Of a stretch of 64,000 bases of DNA, positions 22,860-31,734 are shown in pieces; position 1 is the first letter of the stretch; every line of letters begins with the position of its first letter. Location: positions 6,075,001-6,139,000 of the forward strand of contig NZ_CP109067.1 of NCBI RefSeq assembly GCF_035917335.1, given 5' to 3'. The DNA comes from Micromonospora sp. NBC_01813. Its GTDB lineage: Bacteria > Actinomycetota > Actinomycetes > Mycobacteriales > Micromonosporaceae. The notes below the pieces were generated by a model. The model worked only from the letters and a program-made list of their open reading frames with translations. It made no database searches and was not told the DNA's origin. A program made the position numbers and the translations under genes.

Positions 22860-24610
22860 CCAGCGAGCCGCACACTCCGGAGCACACTCCGACGCGTACC
22901 CAATTGGTGTTGACCGTCGCGAACCTGGACACCGGCGCGGTCGCCTCCGCCGACGTGCGCCCCGGCGACATCGCCCCAGAGCCGGAGCCGGCACCGTACG
23001 GCGGCTGGCGGATCGGGCTGCGTCCGCTGCGCGACGAACTGGCCGCCCAGGTCAAGGCCGACCGGTCGACGCTGCATGACCTGCGGTTCCCCGACGGGGA
23101 GCCGGACTCGGACCGGGGCCTGTGGCTGACGCATCCTCCCGGGGTGACGCAACCGGCCTGGCTGATCCACTTCGGCCGTACGGTGGCGGTGCCGCCGGCC
23201 AGCGCCGACGACCTGCTGAGTCGGCTGTGCGGGCTGGCCGACCTGCTCTGTCTGGACCTGGTCGTCGAGGCCCGCTGGGGGGTGTTTCCGGCCGGCCTCA
23301 ACTGGGACATCAGGTTCGAGACGCCCGGCGCGGCCGTCCCCCGTGACCAGCACGGGTACGCCAACAGCCTGCCCGCCGCCTGCCGCCGTACCTCCATCAT
23401 GGATGCTTTCGACGGGTTGGGCGAGCGGTCGTTGACGGCACCGGCGTACTTCCTGCGGCCGGGTCAGCGCTCGTCGCTGCCGCCCGAGGAGGTCGACGTC
23501 GACCAGTTGGAGCGGCGGATCATCCGGGACTGCGGTGTCGAGCCGCCGGTCTCCGGTGGGCCGGCTCACGGCAGTCAGGCGGAGGCGACTGCCGGGGCGC
23601 AGGCGATCTGGCGGGACCGCCGCTGGCGGCACACGTCGCTACGGCGGATTCTCGGCCCCCGGCCGGCGATCCCGGAGCGGGCCCCGATGCTGCGTCGGGC
23701 CTGGCAGCCGCCGCTGCCGCCGTGGCTGGGCGAGCCGATCCCGAGCGTGGCCTGCCCGGACTGCCACGGGACCGGCTGGCGGCATCCGGTGCTGACCTGT
23801 CGGCGGTGCGGCGGCCACGGCCGCCGGTTCTTCGGCGCGGTCGTCACGGTCACCGACCTGCGCGACCGGGTGACGCACGTCGAGTGGCGGCCGTCCAGCA
23901 CCAGCGGCGGCGGTGGCGCGGCCGGCGGCGGCAAGCTGGTCGGCGCGGTGGCGCGGTGGCAGGACCAGCAGTTGCCGGAGCGCTTCCGGGTCGCCCGGTT
24001 GGCGGGCATGTTCGGCGTACGGCCGGTGGACCTGCTCGACCTGACCGAGGAACAAGTGGTGTCGCTGAGCCTGCGCGACGGCATCGCCATGACGGCCGGC
24101 GACAATTCGGACCCGATCCGGCGGTACGTGCTGGGAGCGGCGGCTGGTCGGCCCGGTGCCCGGGTGCTGGTGCACGCCACCGACTGGGCCGAGTTGCCGA
24201 CCTTCGACAGCTTCGCCGCGCTGGTGGTCGGGCTCGGGTTGGCGCTGCGGGTCACCGCCCGCGACCTGCCGCGCCGGGCCGACCAGCCGATGGTGACGTA
24301 CGGCCTGCACTGGTGCGTCGAGGCGATGCCGCCGACCACTGTCGTCGACGAGTCGGTGCCGTTGGAGAAGCCGCTGGGCAACAGCGTGCAGCAGGCGGTC
24401 GCCGACTGCCTGCGCTACCTGGAGTTGCCGGTGGTCGAGTCGCTGCCCGCCGATCCGGCGCAGCCGGTCCCGGTGCCGCAGCAACTCGTGCCGCCGACGG
24501 TGCCGGACATCGTCGGTCGGCTCACCGAACTGGCCGCCACCCACCCCGGCCGGGTGGTCGCTGCCCACCTCGACCACGCCGGCTGCCACTTCTGGCTCAG
24601 CCACAGCTGA
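22856..24610 (+). CDS. Large unknown protein with DnaJ-type zinc finger
   Basis: 584 residues, no overall family recognised. Residues about 298-325 contain two CxxCxGxG motifs (CPDCHGTGW and CRRCGGHGRR), the zinc-binding arrangement of DnaJ cysteine-rich domains, which binds unfolded protein or nucleic acid. The flanking regions are globular and without signal peptide, so cytoplasmic. A Gly run (SGGGGAAGGGKLVG) separates the zinc finger from a C-terminal half. It is coupled to the DivIVA-like gene by ATGA. The pairing suggests a complex at the cell pole or wall, but no known system matches. Confidence 0.75.
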   Translation: MTSEPHTPEHTPTRTQLVLTVANLDTGAVASADVRPGDIAPEPEPAPYGGWRIGLRPLRDELAAQVKADRSTLHDLRFPDGEPDSDRGLWLTHPPGVTQPAWLIHFGRTVAVPPASADDLLSRLCGLADLLCLDLVVEARWGVFPAGLNWDIRFETPGAAVPRDQHGYANSLPAACRRTSIMDAFDGLGERSLTAPAYFLRPGQRSSLPPEEVDVDQLERRIIRDCGVEPPVSGGPAHGSQAEATAGAQAIWRDRRWRHTSLRRILGPRPAIPERAPMLRRAWQPPLPPWLGEPIPSVACPDCHGTGWRHPVLTCRRCGGHGRRFFGAVVTVTDLRDRVTHVEWRPSSTSGGGGAAGGGKLVGAVARWQDQQLPERFRVARLAGMFGVRPVDLLDLTEEQVVSLSLRDGIAMTAGDNSDPIRRYVLGAAAGRPGARVLVHATDWAELPTFDSFAALVVGLGLALRVTARDLPRRADQPMVTYGLHWCVEAMPPTTVVDESVPLEKPLGNSVQQAVADCLRYLELPVVESLPADPAQPVPVPQQLVPPTVPDIVGRLTELAATHPGRVVAAHLDHAGCHFWLSHS

Positions 24611-24640
24611 CCGTGGCCCTGCTGCCATCGTCACTGTCCG

Positions 24641-24671
24641 CACTTACATTTCAGCCCGCCAAATGTAAGTG
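24641..24671. promoter_or_regulatory. Perfect dyad CACTTACATTT-N9-AAATGTAAGTG before fic
   Basis: Eleven-bp arms at 24641-24651 and 24661-24671. A related half-site, AATGTTAAGTG, recurs at about 24733-24743 next to the fic start. A -10-like TAGACT is at 24711-24716. Position between the stop of the zinc-finger gene and fic could serve as operator (perhaps for the C-terminal winged helix of Fic itself) or as terminator. Confidence 0.55.
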
Positions 24672-24765
24672 TCGCGACTGAAACCTGCATTGCTGCCGGT
24701 CGGGGCGGGCTAGACTTTCAATCGGACCAACCAATGTTAAGTGTGTGGCAGGAGACTTTAAAACG

Positions 24766-25941
24766 GTGGATGTCGAAGCGTTCGCTTCGTCGCCGGTCGG
24801 GCAGTTGGTCCCGATCGGCGGGCACGACGTGCGGTACGGCGAGTCGTACCAGCATGTCGCCTTCCTGCCGGATCCGTTGCCGACCCGGCTCGACCTGGCG
24901 CAGCAGACCGTGCTGGCGGTCACTGCGGCGACCGCAGCCGTCGCGCGGCTCGACCAGGCTGCGGTCGGGCTACCCAACCCGATGCTGCTCGCCCGCCCCG
25001 CGATCCGCCGGGAGGCGGTCAGCACCTCGGCGATCGAGGGCACCTACACCACCCTCGACGAGGTGCTGGAGGCTGACCTGGTCGAAGCGCGGGAGGTGAG
25101 CCCGGCCGTCGCTGAGGTCGTCAACTATGTCCGGGCCGCCGAGTTGGCATACGAGTGGATCAAGGAGCGGCCGATCACCGTCGGGATGCTGCGACATCTC
25201 CAGAAGATCCTGGTCGCGGGTACGCCGGGGGATACCAGCAATGCCGGAGACATCCGGGCCATCCAGGTCTTCATCGGGCTGAGTAGCGGGCGGGTCGCCG
25301 ACGCCCGCTTCGTCCCACCGCCGCCGGGCGACCAGCTACGGGCCGGCATCGAGGCATGGCAGGACTGGATCAACACCACCGGTGACTTTCCACTGATCGT
25401 CAAGATGGCCCTCGGCCACTACCAGTTCGAGACGCTGCACCCGTTCAACGACGGCAACGGCCGACTGGGCCGGCTGATCTGCGTACTCCAGTTGGCCGCG
25501 CGCGGCGAGCTGCGCGTCCCGGTCCTGAATCTCTCGCCGTGGTTGGAGACCCGTCGGCGCGAATACCAGGACCACCTTCTCCAGCTCAGCATGACCGGCG
25601 ACTTCGATCCGTGGATCCAGTTCTTCGCCGAAGCGGTACGGGCACAGGCGATCGACGCGGCCGACCGGATCGAGTCCCTGCTCAGCTGGCGGGAGTCCGC
25701 GATCGGTCGACTCAGGCAGGCGAGCGTCCGTGGCGTCGCGGTGCGGATCGTCGAGGACCTGATCGGCTACCCGATGATCACGCCGACCTCTGCCGCCAGG
25801 ATGTACGGACTGTCCTACCCGGCGGTCAACGCCGCGATCCGGCGACTGGCCGAACTGGACATCCTGCACGAGCTGACCGGTCGCCGCTATGCCCGCGTCT
25901 TCGTCGCGCGCGAGGTGCTGCGTATCATCAGTCTTCGATAG
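24766..25941 (+). CDS. Fic-family AMPylase with C-terminal winged helix
   Basis: About 391 residues. The active-site motif HPFNDGNGRLGR is intact (residues about 225-236; His catalytic, Asp Mg2+, Arg for the nucleotide), so transfer of AMP from ATP to a protein hydroxyl is expected. An N-terminal STSAIEG helix (residues about 85-91) matches the inhibitory motif (S/T)xxxE(G/N), placing it in the self-inhibited class II. The C-terminal 60 residues form a winged helix (ITPTSAARMYGLSYPAVNAAIRRLAELDIL), suggesting autoregulation through the dyad upstream. GTG 24766 is preferred (GGAG upstream); GTG 24745 is possible. Confidence 0.9.
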   Translation: MDVEAFASSPVGQLVPIGGHDVRYGESYQHVAFLPDPLPTRLDLAQQTVLAVTAATAAVARLDQAAVGLPNPMLLARPAIRREAVSTSAIEGTYTTLDEVLEADLVEAREVSPAVAEVVNYVRAAELAYEWIKERPITVGMLRHLQKILVAGTPGDTSNAGDIRAIQVFIGLSSGRVADARFVPPPPGDQLRAGIEAWQDWINTTGDFPLIVKMALGHYQFETLHPFNDGNGRLGRLICVLQLAARGELRVPVLNLSPWLETRRREYQDHLLQLSMTGDFDPWIQFFAEAVRAQAIDAADRIESLLSWRESAIGRLRQASVRGVAVRIVEDLIGYPMITPTSAARMYGLSYPAVNAAIRRLAELDILHELTGRRYARVFVAREVLRIISLR

Positions 25942-26010
25942 CTGAGCTGATAGTCGTAACGGTGAGTGGTTTAGTGGCGCGCGCCACATTTTCTGCCGAA
26001 AAGCTGACCG

Positions 26011-26024
26011 GGGGAGCGCTCCCA
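26011..26024. promoter_or_regulatory. CelR-like box GGGGAGCGCTCCCA
   Basis: The 12-bp core GGGAGCGCTCCC (26012-26023) is a perfect palindrome. The 14 bases match the published Thermobifida CelR cellulase operator TGGGAGCGCTCCCA at 13 positions. It lies in the fic-cvnA gap, 134 bp before the conservon. A second small palindrome GTATCGATAC is at 26080-26089. The regulator that would bind is not encoded nearby. Confidence 0.5.
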
Positions 26025-26157
26025 CGGGGCCCGGTTGAACGGTTTAGCCTGTTCGTGGGCGGGGTGTCCTGACCGGACCGTATCGATACTCTGGGGCTGG
26101 TGTTGACTACGGGCGCAGCGGTATCGTGCCACCCGCATCGGCGTTGGCCAGCTGTGT

Positions 26158-28914
26158 ATGCCCGCTGGTCTACTCAGGCCGCCATTGATTGGACACAAGT
26201 TGGCACGGACACAGGCCGACGGCCAAAAGCCGAAGAAGTCGGGGCGCGGAAACGACCGGCAGCAGTCGATCAAACGTAGGGTCATCCGGCTGGTGCTCGT
26301 GCCCGGCGTGGCGGCACTGGCGCTCTGGCTCGCAGCCTCCGGCTACCTCGTCTTCCAGGGCTTCTACAACCGACAGGTCGCCGTCGGCGTCCGTGAGGTG
26401 TCCATCCCGGCGGTGCCGGCACTCGCCTCCATCCAGGAGGAACGCCGGCTCGGTATCGCCTACCTGGCGCAGCCGACGAACGATCTCCAGCAGCTGCTCG
26501 ACCAGCGCCGGCAGACCGACGAACAGCTGGCGGAGCTGCGTACGGTGGCCGACGGAGCCCTGGCCGCCGCGCCCGAATCGATCGCCAGCCAGTGGTACAC
26601 CCTCACCGGTTACCTGGACCAGCTGCCGAGCATCCGAACCACCATCGACTCCCGCTCGGCCAGTGGCCGGGAGGCGTACGAGTTCTACAACCAACTGCTC
26701 GACGCCGCGACCACCATGTTCGACATCCAGGCCCGCATCGTGCCCGACGTGACGGCGGCGCAGGGCGGTATCGCCGCGACCGAGGCGTTCCGGATCAGTG
26801 ACCTGATGTCGCGGGCCGGCTCCCTCGGTGACGAGGCGTTCGGCGCGCGGTCGTTCGACGCACAGCAGCACCTGGCCTTCGTTGAACTGGTCGGCGCGTA
26901 CCGGTCGGCGCTGGACAACGTCGCCCCGCACCTGCACCCCAACGCGCAGCAGCGGTTGGACGAGATCACCGCGAGCCAGGCCTGGCAGGGCCTGACCGCC
27001 GCCGAGAACGCGATGATCACCGCCGGTCCGTGGGGCAACTCGATCCCGGGCGGACTCGGCCTGGACCGGGCCCGGTGGGAGGCGCTGACCCAGCAGATCT
27101 CCGCCGACCTGGTCGACCTGGTCATCGTCCAGGCGGACTCGGTCTCCGCGCAGACGCTGCGTACCGGAAACAACCAGCTGCTGCTCGCGCTGCTCGGCAG
27201 TCTGCTCGCGCTGGCCGTCGCGGTCGCCGCGACCGTGTGGGCGGTCCGGCAGTCCCAGGTCCTGGTCGACCAGGCGCTGTCGCTGCGGTTGGCGCAGCTG
27301 GGCGCGGACGCCTCCGCGATGGTCGACGAGCGGCTGCCGGCGGTCATGGAGCGGCTGCGGCGCCGGGAGAAGGTCGACCTTTCGGTCGAGCTCGCCACGA
27401 AGGACTACGGCGCCGACGAGATCGGCCAGGTCGCGCAGGTGATCAACCGGTCGCTGCAGGCCGCGGCGGCCGCCGCCGTGAACGAGGCGCAGACCCGTAC
27501 CTCCAGCATCACGATGCTGATGGGTGTCGCCCGGCGCCCGCAGCGGCCGCTGCAACGCGGTCTGCGGGTGATCGAGGACCTGCAGGTCCGGGTCGGCGAC
27601 GAGAAACTGCTCGGCGAGCTGTTCGACATCAACCACCAGCTGACCCAGACCCGCCGCTTCCTGGAGAACCTGGTCATCCTCGCCGGTGGTCAGATCGGCC
27701 GCCGGTTCAAGAACCCGGTGCCGGTCCGCCGGGTGCTGCTGGCCGCGTTCGCCGAGTCGCAGCACTACCAGCGGATCACCCTGCGCAAGGCTGCCGACCT
27801 GGCGGTGCACGGGCACGCCGTCGCCGGCACCATTCACCTGCTGGCCGAGCTGCTGGACAACGCGTTGGCCTTCTCCCCGCCGGAGACGATGGTCTGGGTG
27901 ACCTGCAACGAGGTCAAGCATGGGCTGGCGATCGAAATCGAGGACGCCGGCATGGGGATGCGCGGCGAGGCGCTGGAGCGGGCCAACGATCTGCTCGCCA
28001 CCGCCCCGACCCCGGACGTGATGGCGCTGCGCGACGGTGCCCAGGTCGGTCTGCACGTGGTCGCCGAGCTGGCCAAGCGCGATGGTGTCCAGGTCAGCCT
28101 GCGGACCTCCGCGTACGGCGGTCTGCTGGCGATCGTGCTGTTGCCGGAGCGGCTGATCGCCGGCCGGACCAACGACCCGGGCGGTAAGGGCGAGGAGCAG
28201 GAGCGGCTGGTTCCGGCGATGGCCGGGGCGGTCGCCCGCCCGAACGCGTTGCGGCATCACCCCCGGCAGGTTGCCGGTCAGGGTGTCGCAACGGCGACCG
28301 CCGCCGTGACCGGGGCGGCGACGATGGCGCCCGAGTCCGCTGAGACTGTCCCGATCGTGGCCGGGTCGGCCAAGGTCAACGGCGGCACAGTGTACGACCG
28401 ACGGAGCTCTGGCGACGTGGCAGCGCAGCCTCACCGTGGTGTGGAAATGCCCGACTACCGGCGAAACGGTGCCGCTCAGGTGCAGTGGCGGCTCGACGAG
28501 GAGTCGGCGGCGACCGAACCGGTCGTCGTCGAGCCCACCGCCGGACCGGCGCCAACCCAGGCCGCGCCAGCTCAGTCCGCGCCAACCCAGGCCGCGCCAA
28601 CCCAGACGACGCCGGCTCAGGCCGCGCCACCGCGAGCGGCCGCCGCGCCGGCCAACGGCGGATCTCCCGCCCCGGCTGCCGCCGCTGCGCCCACCCGCCC
28701 GCCGCTGCCGCACCGGCAGCCGCAGCAGCACATCGCCCCCGAGTTGCGTGACGAGCTCGCGGCGGAGGACGAAACCGGCCCTGCGGCCGGTCCGATGCAC
28801 TCCCCTGAGGAGGCCAGGAACCGATTCACCCGGTACCAGCAGGCCTGGAACGCCGGTCAGGCGGCAGCCACCGACGAACCGGCCACCAATGATGATCAAG
28901 GCAGGGACACGTGA
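26158..28914 (+). CDS. cvnA: Conservon sensor kinase-like protein (CvnA) with nitrate-sensing-type extracellular domain
   Basis: 918 residues. TM1 at about 42-64, an extracytoplasmic helical NIT-type domain (about 65-330), TM2 at about 340-362, HAMP-like linker, then HATPase_c with N-box HLLAELLDNALAFSPPE (about 562-578) and G-box EDAGMGMRG (about 594). As in other conservons there is no clear phospho-acceptor His box. The C-terminal 230 residues are disordered and Ala/Pro/Thr-rich with repeats of APTQAAPTQ and APAQ. First gene of cvnABCD; the stop overlaps cvnB (GTGA). It is thought to act with the Cvn GTPase much like a eukaryotic receptor module. Start ATG 26158 lacks a clear ribosome site. 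Confidence 0.88.
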   Translation: MPAGLLRPPLIGHKLARTQADGQKPKKSGRGNDRQQSIKRRVIRLVLVPGVAALALWLAASGYLVFQGFYNRQVAVGVREVSIPAVPALASIQEERRLGIAYLAQPTNDLQQLLDQRRQTDEQLAELRTVADGALAAAPESIASQWYTLTGYLDQLPSIRTTIDSRSASGREAYEFYNQLLDAATTMFDIQARIVPDVTAAQGGIAATEAFRISDLMSRAGSLGDEAFGARSFDAQQHLAFVELVGAYRSALDNVAPHLHPNAQQRLDEITASQAWQGLTAAENAMITAGPWGNSIPGGLGLDRARWEALTQQISADLVDLVIVQADSVSAQTLRTGNNQLLLALLGSLLALAVAVAATVWAVRQSQVLVDQALSLRLAQLGADASAMVDERLPAVMERLRRREKVDLSVELATKDYGADEIGQVAQVINRSLQAAAAAAVNEAQTRTSSITMLMGVARRPQRPLQRGLRVIEDLQVRVGDEKLLGELFDINHQLTQTRRFLENLVILAGGQIGRRFKNPVPVRRVLLAAFAESQHYQRITLRKAADLAVHGHAVAGTIHLLAELLDNALAFSPPETMVWVTCNEVKHGLAIEIEDAGMGMRGEALERANDLLATAPTPDVMALRDGAQVGLHVVAELAKRDGVQVSLRTSAYGGLLAIVLLPERLIAGRTNDPGGKGEEQERLVPAMAGAVARPNALRHHPRQVAGQGVATATAAVTGAATMAPESAETVPIVAGSAKVNGGTVYDRRSSGDVAAQPHRGVEMPDYRRNGAAQVQWRLDEESAATEPVVVEPTAGPAPTQAAPAQSAPTQAAPTQTTPAQAAPPRAAAAPANGGSPAPAAAAAPTRPPLPHRQPQQHIAPELRDELAAEDETGPAAGPMHSPEEARNRFTRYQQAWNAGQAAATDEPATNDDQGRDT

Positions 28915-29342
28915 CCAACTCTAAGCCGCACAATGATCTGACCTGGATGTTGGACGACCTCGTCGAGGTCCCCGACGTCGTGTACGCGGTTGTCCTTTCC
29001 ACAGACGGACTGATCATCCAGAAGTCCACCACACTGCCGCAGGACCAGGCGGAGCTGCTGGCCGCCGGGGCGTCGTCGCTGCACAGCGTCGCCGCCGGGG
29101 TGAGCCGCCGGTTCGACAGCGGCCCGGTGCACCAGGTCATCGTCGAGTACCGGGGGCAGAGCCTGTTCATCGCGGCGGCCGGCCACAACGCCCGGCTCGC
29201 CGTCCTCTGCGAGCAGAGCGTCGACATGGGCACCGTCGCGTACGAGATGAGCCGGCTGGTGACCCGGATCGGTGAGTACCTCAGCACCGACCCGCGCAAC
29301 GCACCGCAGCCGATCAACGGCCACCCAGGGCCGGCGCGATGA
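28911..29342 (+). CDS. cvnB: Roadblock/LC7-domain protein (CvnB)
   Basis: 143 residues of the Roadblock/LC7 fold: NDLTWMLDDLVEVPDVVYAVVLSTDGLII, then a long helix and the second strand pair (VIVEYRGQSLFIAAAG). In conservons and MglAB-type systems this protein regulates the small GTPase. GTG start at 28911 overlaps the cvnA stop; its stop overlaps the cvnC start (ATGA). Confidence 0.93.
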   Translation: MTNSKPHNDLTWMLDDLVEVPDVVYAVVLSTDGLIIQKSTTLPQDQAELLAAGASSLHSVAAGVSRRFDSGPVHQVIVEYRGQSLFIAAAGHNARLAVLCEQSVDMGTVAYEMSRLVTRIGEYLSTDPRNAPQPINGHPGPAR

Positions 29343-29704
29343 CGTACGACGTCTGGGACGGCGACGACGAATCCGAGGCCGGCCGGCTCGTCCCCTTATA
29401 CATCCTCGTCAACGGCCGGACCAGTCCGCGTAACACCAATCTCGACCTCGCCACCCAGGTCGTGGCGTTGCCGGCGGACCTGAGCCGGCTGGAGCCGGAG
29501 TACCGGGAGATCGTCGAACGCTGCGCGACCTGGATGTCGATCGCGGAGATCGGCGCCTACCTGCACCACCCGCTCACCATCACCAAAGTGATGGTCGACG
29601 TGCTGCTCGAACAGGGCTACCTCGACATCGGCACCCCGGCGCAGCAGAAGATCGCCGACCGCGACCTGCTGGAGACCGTGCTCGCCGGCCTTCAGCGACT
29701 GTAG
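29339..29704 (+). CDS. cvnC: DUF742 protein (CvnC)
   Basis: 121 residues, the usual length. Characteristic segments: RLVPLYILVNGRTSPRN at the start, LEPEYREIVERC in the middle and a winged-helix-like MSIAEIGAYLHHPLTITKVMVDVLLEQGYL near the end. Member of every conservon; molecular role unknown, possibly a DNA- or protein-binding adaptor. Coupled to cvnB by ATGA and 19 bp from cvnD. Confidence 0.93.
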   Translation: MTYDVWDGDDESEAGRLVPLYILVNGRTSPRNTNLDLATQVVALPADLSRLEPEYREIVERCATWMSIAEIGAYLHHPLTITKVMVDVLLEQGYLDIGTPAQQKIADRDLLETVLAGLQRL

Positions 29705-29723
29705 ACGAGAAGGACTGATCAAC

Positions 29724-30278
29724 GTGGATCGTAAATCGGTCAAAGTCGTCATTGCTGGCGGTTTCGGCACGGGCAAGACCACCCTCGTCGGTTCGGTCAG
29801 CGAGATTCCGCCGCTGACCACCGAGGAGGTCCTCACCCAGGCCAGCATCGGGGTCGACGACACCACCGGGGTGGAGGACAAGACCAGCACCACGGTCGCG
29901 CTCGACTTCGGCCGGATCACCATCGCCTCGGACGTGGTGCTCTACCTGTTCGGCACCCCCGGGCAGGACCGCTTCTGGTTCATCTGGGACGAGCTCGCCC
30001 AGGGTGCGATCGGTGCGGTGGTGCTGGTCGACACCCGTCGGCTCGACACCAGCTTCGCCGCCGTCGACTACTTCGAACGGCGCGGCATCCCGTTCATCGC
30101 CGCCGTGAACCGCTTCTTCGGGGAGTGCCCCTACACCGAGGACGAGATCCGCGCCGCGTTGGAGCTCGACCCGGCCGTACCGCTGCTCTGGACCGACGCC
30201 CGGGACCGGGCATCGTGCAAGGAGACCCTGATCGAGCTGGTCAAGCACGCGATGACCCGGCTGCCGGTGCCCGGCTGA
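29724..30278 (+). CDS. cvnD: Small Ras-like GTPase of the conservon (CvnD)
   Basis: 184 residues. P-loop GGFGTGKTT (residues about 11-19), switch II GTPGQDRFWFIWDELA with the expected Gly and Gln, and NRF at the position of NKxD (AAVNRFFGE), a known deviation in this family. It completes cvnABCD. A membrane-associated heteromeric complex controlled by GTP is the accepted picture for Streptomyces Cvn9; the target here is unknown. GTG start, GAAGGAC upstream. Confidence 0.93.
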   Translation: MDRKSVKVVIAGGFGTGKTTLVGSVSEIPPLTTEEVLTQASIGVDDTTGVEDKTSTTVALDFGRITIASDVVLYLFGTPGQDRFWFIWDELAQGAIGAVVLVDTRRLDTSFAAVDYFERRGIPFIAAVNRFFGECPYTEDEIRAALELDPAVPLLWTDARDRASCKETLIELVKHAMTRLPVPG

Positions 30279-30326
30279 GCCCAGCCTGGGCCCAGCCGGG
30301 CGCGAACCCAACGGCCGAGTCGGGGC

Positions 30327-31718
30327 TCAGCCGGCCAGCGGTGCCAGCCGCACCTTGAAGTGGCGCAGCAGCGGTGGTGCGGCGACGATACGGTAGCCGC
30401 TCACCCGCTGCGGATCCTTGGCGATGTCGGCGAGCACGTCGGCGACGTACTCCAGATGGGTGTCGGTGTAGACCCGGCGCGGGATCGCCAGCCGGACCAG
30501 CTCGAACGGTGCCGGGGTGACCAGCCGGTACTCCTCGTCCATCCCGCCGAGGTAGAGCGAGCCCAACTCCGCGCAGCGGATACCGCCGTCGAGGAACAGC
30601 TGGCAGCCGAGCGCGTGCCCGGGGAACTCGTGCGGTGCCAGGTGCGGCAGCAGCCGGCCCGCGTTGAGGTAGATGGCGTGGATGCCGGCCGGTGCCACGG
30701 TGGCGACGCCGGCGTCGTTGACCAGCCGGGCCAGCCGGGCGGTCGAGTCCGCCCGGGAGTGCAGGTACGCCGGTTCGAGGACCTCGCGGACGCCCTGGGC
30801 GAGCCGCTCCAGGTCGTGCCCGGCGAGCCCACCGTAGGTGGAGAAGCCCTCGGTCGCGATCAGGTTGGCCTCGCAGGCGGCGTAGCGGCTCTCGTCGCGC
30901 AGCCCGACCACCCCGCCGATCGCCGTCAGGCCGTCCTTCTTGAGGCTGATCAGGCAGCCGTCGGCCAGGTCGAACGCGGCCCGCGCGATGTCGCGCGGGG
31001 ACTGCCCGTGGTACGCCGCCTCCCGTTGCGCCACCAGCCAGGCGTTCTCGGCGAACCGCGCCGCGTCCAGGAAGAACGGCACCCCGAACCGGGTGCACAG
31101 GGCGCGGACCGCGGTCAGGTTCGCCATCGACACCGGCTGCGCGCCGAGGCCGTTGTTGGTGATCGTCATCAGGACGACGCCGACCCGGCTCCCGTCCGGC
31201 CCGGCGAGGAGCTGCTCCAACGCGGCGAGGTCGATGTCGCCCTTGAACGGCTCGGCGCTGTCCAGGTCAGCGGCGGCCGGGCAGGGCAGGTTGACGGCCT
31301 CGGCCCCGGCGAGCACCACATTGGCGTACGTGGTGTCGAAGTGGGTGTTGCTGACGCTGAGCTGGCCGGGTTTGAGCATGCTGGCGAAGAGGATCCGCTC
31401 ACCGGCCCGGCCCTGGTGCACCGGCAGGATGTACGGGTAGCCGGTCAGCTGGGTGATCTCGTCGCGGAACCGGAACCACGAGCGGGCCCCCGCGTACGAC
31501 TCGTCGCCCAGCGCCGCCGCCGACTCCTGCAGCGTCGAGGTGGCGCCGGTGCCGGAGTCGGAGAGCAGGTCGATGGTGATCTGGTCGGCGCGCAGGTTGA
31601 ACGGGTTGTAGCCGGCGTCGGCCAGCGCGGCCCGGCGCTCGTCGGCGGTCAGGAACGGGATCGGCTCCACGACCTTGACCCGGTACGGCGGCAGGACCCG
31701 TCGGCTGCTCATCGACAT
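30327..31718 (-). CDS. Tryptophanase / beta-eliminating lyase (PLP)
   Basis: 463 residues of the tryptophan indole-lyase/tyrosine phenol-lyase family: PYRVKVVEPIPFLTADERRAAL at the start, GYPYILPVHQGRAGE, TITNNGLGAQPVSMANL and the PLP-lysine motif CLISLKKDGL (Lys about 263). It cleaves L-tryptophan (or a substituted tryptophan) to indole, pyruvate and ammonia. It lies 16 bp downstream of a DMATS-type prenyltransferase gene and is surely co-transcribed, so its physiological substrate is probably prenyl-tryptophan. ATG at 31718 has GGGAG eight bases upstream. The 3' end converges on cvnD. Confidence 0.9.
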   Translation of the reverse strand: MSMSSRRVLPPYRVKVVEPIPFLTADERRAALADAGYNPFNLRADQITIDLLSDSGTGATSTLQESAAALGDESYAGARSWFRFRDEITQLTGYPYILPVHQGRAGERILFASMLKPGQLSVSNTHFDTTYANVVLAGAEAVNLPCPAAADLDSAEPFKGDIDLAALEQLLAGPDGSRVGVVLMTITNNGLGAQPVSMANLTAVRALCTRFGVPFFLDAARFAENAWLVAQREAAYHGQSPRDIARAAFDLADGCLISLKKDGLTAIGGVVGLRDESRYAACEANLIATEGFSTYGGLAGHDLERLAQGVREVLEPAYLHSRADSTARLARLVNDAGVATVAPAGIHAIYLNAGRLLPHLAPHEFPGHALGCQLFLDGGIRCAELGSLYLGGMDEEYRLVTPAPFELVRLAIPRRVYTDTHLEYVADVLADIAKDPQRVSGYRIVAAPPLLRHFKVRLAPLAG

Positions 31719-31734
31719 CACTTGCTCCCAGCGT

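Noticed and set aside
26170-28899. A 909-codon minus-strand frame opposite cvnA
   Set aside because: Antisense shadow of a gene with clear kinase-like motifs; composition is Arg/Gly/Asp-rich with no recognisable fold.
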